A DNA stretch of 64,000 nt from Streptomyces cacaoi (GTDB taxonomy: Bacteria > Actinomycetota > Actinomycetes > Streptomycetales > Streptomycetaceae). Of this stretch, positions 46,374 to 55,692 are shown piece after piece. The notes under the pieces are model-generated. The model was not told the DNA's origin, made no database searches, and saw only the letters and a program-made list of their open reading frames with translations. Every line of letters starts with the position of its first letter. Positions within the stretch are counted from its first letter, which is position 1. The DNA is taken from the NCBI RefSeq assembly GCF_006539165.1, contig NZ_BJMM01000012.1, positions 62,001-126,000 on the forward strand. The letters are read 5' to 3'. The position numbers and the translations under genes are program-made.

Positions 46374-47360
46374 ATGCCTGTGGATCTCCGACTGCTGTCC
46401 TCCTTCCTGGCGGTCGTCGAAGAGGGCCACTTCGCACGGGCCGCCGCGCGGCTGTTCCTGTCCCCTCCGGCCGTCACCCAGCATGTGCGGCGCCTGGAGT
46501 CGGACCTGGGCACACGGCTGCTCACCCGGAGCAGCCCGGTGGTGCCGACGCCCGCCGGCGAACGGCTGGCCGGTCACGCGCGGGCGCTGCTACAGGCGGC
46601 CGACGCGGCGGTGGACGACGTGTGCGAGCTGGTGGAGGCAGGCCGTCCGGGGAGCCGGAGGAAGCCGCAGCGGCCGCTGCGGGTCGGCATCATGGGGCAC
46701 GGTTCGGCCGAGCTGACCCCCGCCGCGATCAACGCCTACCGGCGGGCCCGCCCCGAGGTGCCGGTACGCATCCGCCAGCTGGACTTCACCGAGCACGCGA
46801 CGGCGCTCGTCGAGGACCGGGTGGACGTCGCCTTCGTCCGCCCGGTGCCGGGGGACGAGCGGGTACGGGCCGATGTGCTGACGACCGAGCAGCGCATCGT
46901 CGCGGTGCACGCCCGTACGTCCCTGGCCGACGCGGCCGCCACCGGCGCCACCCTCGCCGACGTGGCGGAGCTGCCGTTCTTCCGCGTCCCCGGGCACACG
47001 CCCCGACCGTTCACCGAGTACCTGTACTTCGGGCAGGTGGGGGACGGGGCCGGGCGCCGCAGCGCCGACTGCGCCGTGACGCCGCAGGAGGTGCTCACGG
47101 GGGTGGTGACCGGGCGGGCGGCCGGGTCCGGGCTGAAGTCCTTCGCGCGCTACTACGCCTGGCCGGGCGCGGTGTTCGTCCCGGTGCTGGACGCGCCCTG
47201 GGAGAGCAGCTATCTGGCGGTGCGCGCGGGCGACGACGATGCGGAGGTCCGGATCTTCCGCGCCCTCACGCTGGCGCTGGTCCGGGACGCCGGGCAGTAC
47301 CTCGCACCCGACCCCGGGGTGGTCACCGGCGGGGCCCGGGCGGCGGACGTCCGACGGTAG
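46374..47360 (+). CDS. LysR-family transcriptional regulator
   Basis: 328 residues from ATG 46374 (the frame is open far upstream but only antisense to the MFS gene). N-terminal HTH is canonical: LRLLSSFLAVVEEGHFARAAARLFLSPPAVTQHVRRLESDLGTRLL. It is followed by a linker helix and a periplasmic-binding-like effector domain (LRVGIMGHGSAELTPAAINAY, LVEDRVDVAFVRPV). It probably controls its own gene and the divergent transporter through the palindrome between them. Confidence 0.92.
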   Translation: MPVDLRLLSSFLAVVEEGHFARAAARLFLSPPAVTQHVRRLESDLGTRLLTRSSPVVPTPAGERLAGHARALLQAADAAVDDVCELVEAGRPGSRRKPQRPLRVGIMGHGSAELTPAAINAYRRARPEVPVRIRQLDFTEHATALVEDRVDVAFVRPVPGDERVRADVLTTEQRIVAVHARTSLADAAATGATLADVAELPFFRVPGHTPRPFTEYLYFGQVGDGAGRRSADCAVTPQEVLTGVVTGRAAGSGLKSFARYYAWPGAVFVPVLDAPWESSYLAVRAGDDDAEVRIFRALTLALVRDAGQYLAPDPGVVTGGARAADVRR

Positions 47361-47620
47361 GCCGGACGCGAGACCGGGCGGCAGGCCGGGCGGCCCGGCG
47401 TCCGCGCGCCGGGGATCCGACGAGGGGTGCCCGTGGCGGCCCGCACCACCGGCGTGCGCGCCCAACTCGCCCGCGCCGCAACGGCGTTACGGCTTCCCCC
47501 GACGGGTGGGTGATGCCCGCACCTTCCTGCCGACGGGGAGAACCGCTCCTACAGTGCCGTGCATGACCGACATGTCCTGAAGGTCTGCTCTCACCCTTCG
47601 GCTACTGAGAGAGGAACCCC

Positions 47621-48139
47621 ATGCGCTCGATGCGCTCCACCCTGCTCGGTAAGGGCGCCGTGGCCGCCGTCGCCACCGCCTGCATGCTGCTCCCCGTCGC
47701 GCCCGCGGCGGCCTCGGCCGACCGCGCCCCGCAGCGCGGCCCGTCGGCCGACGGCCGGGCCGCCCCGCGCCTGGACGGCACGGCGGCACGGCAGGCCGCC
47801 GTCTGCAAGGACGCCCGCCAGATCGGCTCCACCGGCTACATCAAGCGGTCCGGTTCGACGATCGGCTCCGTCAAGCTCTACCACTCGAAGCGGTGCAACC
47901 TGTACTACGGCTACCTGTGGGTGTGGCAGAGCTTCCGCAACCAGCATCCCGTCTACGACACGAACGTCGGCGTCTCCGTCCGCGGCCACCTCCAGGGCGC
48001 GCGCACGTTCCACAACACGAAGGCACAGGAGTTCTGGTCCGACGGGGTACGTGCCTCCGGGTGCGTGTCCGCGCGCGGCGCCATCCGCGCCCCCAAGGAC
48101 ACCAAGTGGAGCTACGCCTACTCGGGCCGTGCCTGCTGA
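47621..48139 (+). CDS. Small secreted protein (possibly DUF2690-like)
   Basis: 172 residues from ATG 47621 with GAGAGGAA upstream. A clear signal peptide (STLLGKGAVAAVATACMLLPVAPAAASA) precedes a short disordered stretch and a mature domain with four cysteines and an aromatic-rich core (SVKLYHSKRCNLYYGYLWVWQSF, AQEFWSDGVRASGC). The style resembles small secreted actinobacterial DUF2690 proteins, but I hold that name loosely. Its last codons and stop lie in a 20-bp tandem duplication. Confidence 0.75.
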   Translation: MRSMRSTLLGKGAVAAVATACMLLPVAPAAASADRAPQRGPSADGRAAPRLDGTAARQAAVCKDARQIGSTGYIKRSGSTIGSVKLYHSKRCNLYYGYLWVWQSFRNQHPVYDTNVGVSVRGHLQGARTFHNTKAQEFWSDGVRASGCVSARGAIRAPKDTKWSYAYSGRAC

Positions 48140-48167
48140 CAGCTGACCGTGCCTGCTGACAGCTGAC
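48128..48167 (+). repeat. Perfect 20-bp tandem duplication across a stop codon
   Basis: CGTGCCTGCTGACAGCTGAC occurs twice in direct succession; the first copy contains the codons Arg-Ala-Cys and the TGA of the secreted protein, the second repeats them out of use. Confidence 0.9.
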
Positions 48168-48509
48168 GTCTGCCGAACTCGCGGACGCCCGTCGGCATCT
48201 GCTGATGCCCGCCGACGTCCGACTGGTCTCTGCCGACGTCTCCCGTACGCACGGCGCCCGCCGGGGCCCCGGCCGCATCCCCGCGGCCGGGGCCCCGGTG
48301 CGTGCGGCGGGGCGGTCGGAACAGCGCCCCGGGGAGAAAGGGCGGCCGGAACGGCCCGGCGGCTGCGTGGACCCGGCAGCGGGACGGCCCGGAATCCTGC
48401 CGTGACCCTGACGCTTACGGTCTTGACATCCGCGGAAGGCGTCCCCCCACACACCGCAAGACCCGGGTACGGCCGCCGGCGGTACCCGGCACAAGGAAGG
48501 GGGGACCCT
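48168..48509. other. Intergenic region upstream of the SPFH pair
   Basis: 342 bp with no gene. Contains further weak CTGCCGACGTC echoes of the duplication and a TTGACA (48423-48428) without a good -10 partner. Ends in a strong ribosome site AAGGAAGGGGGGA before ATG 48510. Confidence 0.55.
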
Positions 48510-50273
48510 ATGGCACGGGGTCCGCGGGACACACGCAGTGCTCGCGAAAGCGTGCGCAGAGCCGCGCAGGCCGTCGCCTCCGGCGGCAGCGCGCGCGAGG
48601 CCGCCGAGGAGGAGGTGCGCCGCCGCGCAGGGCACGGCGATCCGGGACAGCAGGGCCAGGGCGGGCAGCGGCGCGAGGACGGCATGGACCCGTCCGACTT
48701 CCCCGCCGCACGCGAACAGGGCGGCTCCATCGAGACGCTCATGGAGCAGAAGTCCGTCCCGCTGGACGACGCGGGCGAGGAGCTGAACCACAGCGGCCAG
48801 AGCCGCGAGGGCCTTCAGCAGGTGCACACCATCTGCCCGATGGTGATGCCGCGCGGCCGCTCGTTCCTCAGCATGCTGCCGGTGTCGCTGCTGCTGGTGA
48901 TCGGCGTGGTGGGCACGGTGATCACCTCGCTGACGTCCTCGTTCACGGACGGCAGCGCCTGGACGAACCCGCTGTTCGGCGTGCACTACTGGGTGCTGGC
49001 GCTGGGCGCCGTGGCCTTCGTGTGGTGGCGGCAGGGCATGGTGATGGTCCCGGACGGCTGCCAGGCGCTGATCACCCGCTTCGGCAAGCTCGAACAGGTG
49101 GTGGGCCCGGGCCGGGTGATCCTGCTCAACCCGTGGAAGCGCGTCTCGTACATCGTCAACACCACGCGCGAGTACCCGTTCAACGCACCCGTGCGGGAGG
49201 CGCCGACCCGGGGCGGGGTGAAGGCGTCCATCGACCTGTTCATCCAGTTCCGCATCAGCGACCCGGTCGAGTTCGTCTACACGCTCGGTGCGGTGCGCGG
49301 CTTCGAGGAGAAGCTGGGCAACGCCGTCAGCGAGACGATCCGCAGCCTCATCTACGAGCAGGAGGCCGCCGGGATCTACGACATGGTGGGCGAGGACACG
49401 GGACGGCTGCTGGGGCAGCTGAACCAGCAGTTCCGGCCAGCGGTCGAGCTGACGAACGCCAACATCACCCACGCCGAGCCCTCCGACCGCGGCTACCGGA
49501 TGGACCTGGCGTCGCCCGAGATGGTGCGCGTCGCCAAGGAGGCGTACACCCACGAGTACGAGTTGCAGCTGCGCAAGGAACAGGACGAGGGTGATCTGAG
49601 CAAGGAACTGGCCACGCGGCAGGAGGAACTGTCCGCGATCCAGGCCGAGATCGCCCAGCACCAGGCACAGATGGACACCGCCGTCGAGCGGGAGACCAAC
49701 CGTGCCGAGGCGCTCGCCCGGCAGCGCTATGTGCAGGCCGAGTCGGAGGCGAAGGCGAACGCGGCACTGCTGGAGGCGCAGGCCCTGGACATCCGCGCGG
49801 TGACGGCGGCCGAGGCCCCCGAGATCCTGGAGTACCGCTACGAACAGCAGGTGCTCGACACCCTGGAGCAGGTCGCCGACCATCTGCCGCGGCTGATCCG
49901 GGTCGGCGGCGACGGCGCGGCGGACGGCGCGGCCGGCGTCGACTTCCTCGCCCTGGCCAGGGAGCTGGTGGGCGAGCGGGACACCGAGCTGTTCTCCGCG
50001 CAGGACGTGACCGCCGTCCGCGAACGGCTCGCCGAGGTCGCCGCGCGCATCGAGGAGCGCGAGGCGGAGATCAGCGCCCTGCGCGAGGCCGAGCGCCCGA
50101 CCGTCCCGGCCGCCGGCCCGGACGGCACAGGCGGTGCAGTCCGCACAGACGGCACAGACGGCGCAGACGGCCCGGGCAGCCCGGGCAGCACAGCCGGTGC
50201 CTTCCCGGACGGCGCAGACGGCGCCTTCGGCGGGGACAGCGTGGACAGCCAGTACGGGGAGGCCGGTCAGTGA
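48510..50273 (+). CDS. SPFH/band-7 (stomatin-like) membrane protein 1
   Basis: 587 residues from ATG 48510. A charged cytoplasmic N-terminus (about 110 residues) precedes two membrane spans (SMLPVSLLLVIGVVGTVITSL and HYWVLALGAVAFVWW). Then comes an SPFH domain (VPDGCQALITRFGKLEQVVGPGRVILLNPW, ASIDLFIQFRISDPVEFVYTL), a long coiled coil (about 340-460) and an acidic Gly/Asp-rich tail. SPFH proteins form large ring scaffolds in membranes. Its stop overlaps the next gene's start, so the two are likely subunits of one assembly. Confidence 0.87.
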   Translation: MARGPRDTRSARESVRRAAQAVASGGSAREAAEEEVRRRAGHGDPGQQGQGGQRREDGMDPSDFPAAREQGGSIETLMEQKSVPLDDAGEELNHSGQSREGLQQVHTICPMVMPRGRSFLSMLPVSLLLVIGVVGTVITSLTSSFTDGSAWTNPLFGVHYWVLALGAVAFVWWRQGMVMVPDGCQALITRFGKLEQVVGPGRVILLNPWKRVSYIVNTTREYPFNAPVREAPTRGGVKASIDLFIQFRISDPVEFVYTLGAVRGFEEKLGNAVSETIRSLIYEQEAAGIYDMVGEDTGRLLGQLNQQFRPAVELTNANITHAEPSDRGYRMDLASPEMVRVAKEAYTHEYELQLRKEQDEGDLSKELATRQEELSAIQAEIAQHQAQMDTAVERETNRAEALARQRYVQAESEAKANAALLEAQALDIRAVTAAEAPEILEYRYEQQVLDTLEQVADHLPRLIRVGGDGAADGAAGVDFLALARELVGERDTELFSAQDVTAVRERLAEVAARIEEREAEISALREAERPTVPAAGPDGTGGAVRTDGTDGADGPGSPGSTAGAFPDGADGAFGGDSVDSQYGEAGQ

Positions 50274-51643
50274 GCAGCGCACGTACGAACCACAGGTCCG
50301 TCATCACGGAGGAGGTGGCCCCCTGGGGCGACATCCCGCAGCTGCTGCGGGGCGGTGAGGCCGGCACGCTCGTGCCGGTGATCATCCCCCGGCACCGGCG
50401 CCGTGTGTGGTGGATGGTCCCGTTCTGGCTGGGACTGCTCTCGCTGTCCGCCGGTGTCATGGCGGCCGTCCGGGACGACGGCGGGGCCGCCGGCGCGGCC
50501 TGGGGCGTCTTCGCCGTCGTCGGCTACCTCCTGGGGCTGGCGTTCCTGCTGGCGGGCGCCCTGTGGTGGTGGCGCTCGTCCATCGTCGAGATCGAGCAGG
50601 GCACCACGGGCATCCTCACCCGCTACGGCGCCATCACCCGCACCCTCGACCCGGGCCGGCACTATCTGTGGCACCCGTGGTCCCGTGTGGACTTCGTGGT
50701 CGACACCGCCACCGAGATCCCCTACTCGGCGCCCGTCGTGGCCTGCCCCACGCAGGAGAACGTGCCGCTGCGCGCCATCGACTTCTTCCTCAAGTTCCGG
50801 ATCACCGACGCGGTGCTGTTCGTCCGCACGATCGGCGCCGGCAACTTCGACCTGGTGCTCTCCAGCGCCGTCCAGGACGCCATCCGGCAGCGCGGCCGCC
50901 GGGTGCGCACCGAGCGCGCCTACGATCTGCGCGGCTCCGACGTCGCCGACATGCAGGACCTGCTCAACCGCCAGCTGTCCCGCTACGGCGTCCGCATCAC
51001 CGGCGCCAACATCCCCGATGTGCAGCTGCCCACGCAGTACCAGCAGCACCTGGCGACACGGGAGCGCGTCGCCAAGGAGCGCACCGCCTACGAGCAGGAG
51101 TGGGGCCTGACCCGCAAGCGCCGTATCGACAGCCTCCAGATGGACATCGAGCGGGCGAAGAAGGTCCGGGACGCCCGGCTCGTCGAGGTCAAGGCGGCGC
51201 TGAACAAGGCACGCGAAGAGGTCGCCCAGCTGCTGGAGCAGCAGGAGACGCAGGCGCAGAAGGTGCGGTTCGAGATCGAGACGCGGGGCCGCAGCGGGCT
51301 GATCGCCGCCGAGAACGAGGCGCGGGCACAGCGCCGGCTCGCCCAGGCGTACCGGGACAACCGGGCCGTCCTGCAATACGAGTTGGCGCGCCGGCGGCTC
51401 GACGTCGGTGCGGCGCTGGCGGGACGGGCACCGCGTCCGGTCGTGCTGCGCACGGACGGCGGCAGCGGTGACACGTCCGCGCTGTCGACGCTGCTGGCCG
51501 CCCAGCTGCTGCCCGGGCTCTCCGGGGCCTCCGGAGCGTCCGGGCTGCCCGCGGGCCGGACCGGCTCCGGCCCGGGTTCCGGTACACGTTCCGCCGGGTC
51601 CGCCGTGGAGGACGCCGTGTCCGAGGTCTGGCCCCGCAACTAG
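50270..51643 (+). CDS. SPFH/band-7 membrane protein 2
   Basis: 457 residues; GTG 50270 overlaps the previous stop (GTGA). Two membrane spans (MVPFWLGLLSLSAGVMAAV and WGVFAVVGYLLGLAFLLAGALWWW), then an SPFH domain (IVEIEQGTTGILTRYGAITRTLDPGRHYLW, VPLRAIDFFLKFRI, DLRGSDVADMQDLLNRQL), a coiled coil (about 270-350) and a Gly/Ser tail. Same architecture as the preceding protein, pointing to duplication and hetero-oligomer formation. Confidence 0.87.
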   Translation: MSSARTNHRSVITEEVAPWGDIPQLLRGGEAGTLVPVIIPRHRRRVWWMVPFWLGLLSLSAGVMAAVRDDGGAAGAAWGVFAVVGYLLGLAFLLAGALWWWRSSIVEIEQGTTGILTRYGAITRTLDPGRHYLWHPWSRVDFVVDTATEIPYSAPVVACPTQENVPLRAIDFFLKFRITDAVLFVRTIGAGNFDLVLSSAVQDAIRQRGRRVRTERAYDLRGSDVADMQDLLNRQLSRYGVRITGANIPDVQLPTQYQQHLATRERVAKERTAYEQEWGLTRKRRIDSLQMDIERAKKVRDARLVEVKAALNKAREEVAQLLEQQETQAQKVRFEIETRGRSGLIAAENEARAQRRLAQAYRDNRAVLQYELARRRLDVGAALAGRAPRPVVLRTDGGSGDTSALSTLLAAQLLPGLSGASGASGLPAGRTGSGPGSGTRSAGSAVEDAVSEVWPRN

Positions 51644-51699
51644 GGTCTGCACCCCGTCACTTGGGGCCGAGCCGGAGCCCTCCGGATCGCGCGGGCATG

Positions 51700-51741
51700 C
51701 GAACGCCCCGCTCTCGTAGGGGAGCGCGAGCGGGGCGTTCG
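51700..51741. terminator. Bidirectional hairpin (SPFH operon / DUF4232 gene)
   Basis: CGAACGCCCCGCTC pairs with GAGCGGGGCGTTCG, a perfect 14-bp stem with a loop of about 14 nt, in the gap between convergent stops. Confidence 0.9.
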
Positions 51742-51825
51742 GTCCGGGGCCGGGCGCGGGGGCGGCGCGGGGGCGTACGGCGGAAGGGTCCGCGGCGCTC
51801 CGCCGGTTCTCCGCGCGCGGCGGTC

Positions 51826-52704
51826 TCAGGCGCCGGAGCCGGGGGCGAGCGGGCCGATCTTGGGAACCGACGCCTTGCCCGTGTTGGTGACCGGAGTGTC
51901 GTTCCACGGCACCTTGAGCGAGGTCGTCTGGTTCGGCGGCGTGATCTCCACCGTGGCGGGCGTGACCGTCGTGACGCCGGTCATCTCCGGGTTGGACCAG
52001 GTCAGCGGCGCCCAGGCGCTGTTGCCCGGCGCCAGCCGCACCGTGGTCCGGGCGCCGCCCATCCGGTGCGGGTCGAAGGAGACCTGCTCGCCCGCGCCGT
52101 CGAGGAAGGCCATGCCCGGGTAGCCGCGCACGGTGCAGGTCTTGCCGGAGCGGTTCGTCAGGACCAGCGAGAAGTTCTGCTGCCCGGCGCCGGGATGGTT
52201 GGGTCCGACCGAGGCCCGCAGATCGCCCGTCGTGCAGGCGGCCGGACCGCCGGCCCCTGATCCGCCCCCGTCGTCACCGGAGCCCCCGGCCGTGCCGGAC
52301 GACGGAGTGGCGGACGCGCCGGACTCGGAGGAGCCCGAGGCGGACCCGCCGCCCGCCTCGGTGCCCGAACCGTCCGCGCCGGAGCCGCCGTCCTTGCTGC
52401 CCGACGGCTTGGCCGACGCCTCGCCCGCGTCCCCGCCCGCGGGGGCCGCACCACCCGACACCTTGCGCGGTGCCGCGTCGCCCGAGCCCTCGGGGTCGCC
52501 GCAGCCGGTGAGCAGCACACCGGCGGCGAGCAGCGCGGTCGAGGCGACGGCGAACCGTGCGGCACGGGACCGGGCGCGGGAGCGCGGGACACCCGACGAC
52601 GGGACACCCGACGAGAGAAGCGGGTCGCCCTGTGGTCCGGACGTCCCCCCGTGCACGTCCGCGGCCGTCGGCGGGCGTCCCGTGGTGCCGTGCTGCTGTG
52701 TCAT
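51826..52704 (-). CDS. DUF4232 lipoprotein
   Basis: 292 residues from ATG 52704. A long basic N-terminus (about 50 residues) precedes the hydrophobic lipoprotein signal with lipobox LLTGC (C68). A Gly/Ser/Asp-rich spacer of about 90 residues is followed by the DUF4232 beta domain (CTTGDLRASVGPNHPGAGQQ, LVLTNRSGKTCTVRGYPGMA, WSNPEMTGVTTVTPATVEI). It should be anchored to the outer face of the membrane; activity unknown. The start may be further in, since 50 residues before a lipid signal is long. Confidence 0.85.
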   Translation of the reverse strand: MTQQHGTTGRPPTAADVHGGTSGPQGDPLLSSGVPSSGVPRSRARSRAARFAVASTALLAAGVLLTGCGDPEGSGDAAPRKVSGGAAPAGGDAGEASAKPSGSKDGGSGADGSGTEAGGGSASGSSESGASATPSSGTAGGSGDDGGGSGAGGPAACTTGDLRASVGPNHPGAGQQNFSLVLTNRSGKTCTVRGYPGMAFLDGAGEQVSFDPHRMGGARTTVRLAPGNSAWAPLTWSNPEMTGVTTVTPATVEITPPNQTTSLKVPWNDTPVTNTGKASVPKIGPLAPGSGA

Positions 52705-53338
52705 GACGCCGTCACTCCTCGCTCGTCCGTGGCGCGGTTGGTCGGGCCGCGCCGGCTGCCGCACGGGCCCGCCGCGGCGTCCCGGTGCAACCGGCTTCCC
52801 CACCAGCCTGCCCGGGCCCGTACACAGCATTCGATGGCCCAGGACGGAAGAAAGTTCACGGCCGGACCGGACGGATTTCCCGGATTCCCCGGAGCCCGGC
52901 TTCCCCGGATTCCCCGGAGCCCGGCCGGACTCCCCGGCACCGTGCCGATCCCCGAGGGGCCCCTGCCGCACTCCGAGGAGCCCCCTGCCGAACGCTGGTG
53001 AACTCGCCTGCGGTACGCGGCACTTGGCCGGGCGGGGTGCGACGGACCCGCCGGACTCGGCCGAGTTCGGCGGGAGTGGGAAGAAATCGAAGGATCTTGG
53101 AGGCTCGGCGGGGCCTCGCGATGCGCTCCGGATCCCCGTGCGCGCCGGACTCCCGGTGCGCGCCGGACTCCCGGGCCCGGGCACTCCTGGCGCCCCCTGC
53201 GACCGCCCGCCTCCCCCGCCTGCCCGCGTCCACAGACGGCCCGGACACGGCCTGCGAGGCGTCGCGACGCCCGGGAACCCGTCGGCCGGTACCGGAGGAC
53301 CGCACAGGCGGCTGTGCGGCCCTCACGGGGCCGGGACG
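52705..53338. other. 634-bp gap with tandem duplications between the kinase and lipoprotein genes
   Basis: No gene is supported on either strand. It contains two imperfectly spaced copies of CCGGATTCCCCGGAGCCCGG (52880-52899 and 52905-52924) and a perfect 18-bp tandem duplication GTGCGCGCCGGACTCCCG (53138-53173). The lipoprotein promoter is presumably near 52705-52800. Confidence 0.65.
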
Positions 53339-55672
53339 TCAGGACGGGTGGACGCGCAGACTGCGCAGCACCCTGTCGGTGCGCGCCTTGCAGTCCTGGT
53401 CGCAGCGGATCTGCACATATACCGGCGGAATGCCGGACTTGCCGGAGGACAGCGCGATCTCCTCCAGGCCGTGCCCCGGGGAGTCGCAGGACGACCAGGA
53501 GCGCACGCTGCCCGACCACGAGCCGCTGCGGAAGGACCGGTTGCCCCGGGGCACACACCCCTTGTGGTCGATCGCACCGACCCTGCGCGGCAGTTGCTCC
53601 GCCGTCTGGTCCTTCTTCCCCCCGGCGCCCCGGCCGTCCGTGCCGAGGCCGACGAAGACGCCGCTCACCGGCGCGGTGAGGTCCTGCCAGCGGGACACGT
53701 CCTGCGCGACCGTCAGCCCGGGCGCGCTCTGGTCGGAGAGCCCCAGCGCCGAGGGCCGCCAGCCCGAGCCGGCCGTCTCCTTCGCCCAGTCGCCCGGAAC
53801 CTCCACACTGATGCGGCCGGACGCGTCGGACACCCGGATCTCGGACGGCGGCTCGGACGGGTCCTGCCGGCCCAGCACATACGCGCCGGCGCCCGCACCG
53901 CCCAGCAGGACGGCGAGCGCCGTACCGATCGCCAGGGAGCGGCCCCGCCGCCCGCGCGACCGCCCGGACTCCCCGGCACCGCTCGCCGGGCCGGAGACCG
54001 CGCCCGGCGGCCCCGCGATGCTGCTCGACGAACCCTGGACGCCGCCCAGCGGTTCGCCCGCGCCGCTCGCCGGCTCGACCCCCGTGACGTGCCCGTGGCT
54101 CACGGTGCCCTGCCCCGGCACGCCCGCAGCAGCCCCCGATCCGTACGGGGCCGCCGGATACGTGCCGACGCCCTGCCCGGCCGCACCGCCGCCCGCCGCG
54201 CCGAGGCCGCCGCGCAGTTGCCAGGTCTCCTCCAGCTCCGCCGGGGCCGTGCCCCGCGCCGCGCCCGGCCCCGGCGCCGTACGCCGTTCCCCGAGGTCCT
54301 CGGAAGCCGTCGCGCCTGCCCGCGCGACGGTTTCCGTGCCCTGCCCGGCCGCGCCGTCCGGCCCGGCCTCCGCGTCGGCTTCCGTCTCCTGTGCGGGCCC
54401 GGAGCCCGCCGTGTTCCCGACCTCGGTGTCCGGCTCGCCCGGCGGTCCCGCCGGGGAGGCCGCGTCAGGGGGCGATCCTGCCGGAGAGGCCGCGTCGGGG
54501 GAGGAGACCGCGGATGCGGGAGCGGCGGAGCCGGCCGAGGCGGCTTCGGCAGCTGCGGCAGACGTGGCGGCCGCCGCAGCTGTGCCGGCCGCCGGGGACG
54601 CGGAGGCCCCGGCGGGCCGGGCGGGGCCGGATCCGGAGGCCGAGGACGGTTCGCGGGGTGCCGGTACGGCGTCCCTCGGCTCGGTGGCGTCGGACGGTGC
54701 GGTCTCGTCCGGGGCCGGAGCATCCGGAGCGGAGCCGCCCGCTCCGGACGGTGGCCCCACGAGCGCCGTCGGCGTCCCGGACGGCGCCCGCGGAGCGCCC
54801 CGCGCCGGGCCGGCCCCCAGGAACGGCGGCCGGGAGAAGGTCATGGTGGTGCCCGAGTCCATGCCCTGCCCGGCGTCGCTGCCGCTCGCCAGGCGGGCCA
54901 GCTCGTCGGCGAAGGCGGCGGCCGTGGGCCAGCGGTGCTCGCGGTCCGGCTCCAGGGCGCGGGTCAGCGCCCTCACCAGGGCCTGCGGCAGTCCGGGGCG
55001 TACCCGGTCGGCGGGGGCCATCCGGCCCGCCGGGCCCGGTACCGTGCCCGTCACCAGGTGGTAGAGGACGGCGCCGAGCCCGTAGACATCGGCGCGTGCG
55101 TCGATCCCGTCGTACGGTTCGGACTGCTCGGGGGCCATGTAGCCGGTCGAGCCGGCGACCACCGTCAGCCCGGACGCCTGCGCGAGGTTCTTCGCGAGCC
55201 CCAGATCCGCGACGAGCACCCGCTCCCGGCCGGCGCGGGCGCCCCGGGCCAGCAGCACGTTGGAGGGCTTGAGATCGCGGTGGACGACGCCGGCCTCGTG
55301 CAGCGCGTGCGCGCCCCGCGCCGCGCGCTCGGTGATCCGCAGCGCCTCCGGCACCGGCAGCGGACCCTCCTCCAGCAGATCGGCCACGGTACCGAGATCG
55401 GCGTACTCCATGACGAAATACGGCCGTTCGTCGTCCAGCTCACCGACGTCGAAGACCTGGACGACGCCTTCCGAGGTGGCCTTGCGCAGCATCTGGGCCT
55501 CGGTCAGGAAGCGCTCGCGGATGTCCGTGCGGAAGGCCCAGTTCTCCGCCATGACCTTGACCGCTACGGGCGCCCGCAGCCGCTCGTCGTGGGCCAGCCA
55601 TACAACGGCGAAGGCCCCCGAGCCGAGACGTCGCTCCACTCGGTACCGGCCGATCGATTCAGGTGCGGGCAT
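53339..55672 (-). CDS. Transmembrane Ser/Thr protein kinase (PknB-like)
   Basis: 777 residues from ATG 55672. Cytoplasmic kinase domain (1-265): GSGAFAVVWLA, catalytic Lys39 in VAVKV, HRDLKPSN (131-138), DLG (156-158, replacing the usual DFG) and GYMAPEQ. It is followed by a very long Pro/Ala/Ser-rich juxtamembrane linker (about 300 residues), one membrane span (SLAIGTALAVLLGGAGAGAYVLG, roughly 575-597) and a small extracytoplasmic domain with four cysteines, not PASTA repeats. Likely senses something outside and phosphorylates cytoplasmic partners. It is divergent from a sigma factor gene with only 20 bp between starts, suggesting a shared pathway. Confidence 0.92.
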   Translation of the reverse strand: MPAPESIGRYRVERRLGSGAFAVVWLAHDERLRAPVAVKVMAENWAFRTDIRERFLTEAQMLRKATSEGVVQVFDVGELDDERPYFVMEYADLGTVADLLEEGPLPVPEALRITERAARGAHALHEAGVVHRDLKPSNVLLARGARAGRERVLVADLGLAKNLAQASGLTVVAGSTGYMAPEQSEPYDGIDARADVYGLGAVLYHLVTGTVPGPAGRMAPADRVRPGLPQALVRALTRALEPDREHRWPTAAAFADELARLASGSDAGQGMDSGTTMTFSRPPFLGAGPARGAPRAPSGTPTALVGPPSGAGGSAPDAPAPDETAPSDATEPRDAVPAPREPSSASGSGPARPAGASASPAAGTAAAAATSAAAAEAASAGSAAPASAVSSPDAASPAGSPPDAASPAGPPGEPDTEVGNTAGSGPAQETEADAEAGPDGAAGQGTETVARAGATASEDLGERRTAPGPGAARGTAPAELEETWQLRGGLGAAGGGAAGQGVGTYPAAPYGSGAAAGVPGQGTVSHGHVTGVEPASGAGEPLGGVQGSSSSIAGPPGAVSGPASGAGESGRSRGRRGRSLAIGTALAVLLGGAGAGAYVLGRQDPSEPPSEIRVSDASGRISVEVPGDWAKETAGSGWRPSALGLSDQSAPGLTVAQDVSRWQDLTAPVSGVFVGLGTDGRGAGGKKDQTAEQLPRRVGAIDHKGCVPRGNRSFRSGSWSGSVRSWSSCDSPGHGLEEIALSSGKSGIPPVYVQIRCDQDCKARTDRVLRSLRVHPS

Positions 55673-55692
55673 GCCCTCTATGATGCCGGTCT

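Noticed and set aside
46374-47360. A longer LysR start within the 954-codon frame beginning at 44496
   Set aside because: The upstream part is antisense to the MFS transporter; the HTH begins right after ATG 46374 as in other LysR proteins.
51644-51825. Small gene between the SPFH operon and the DUF4232 lipoprotein
   Set aside because: The space is taken by the terminator hairpin; short frames there lack ribosome sites and codon bias.
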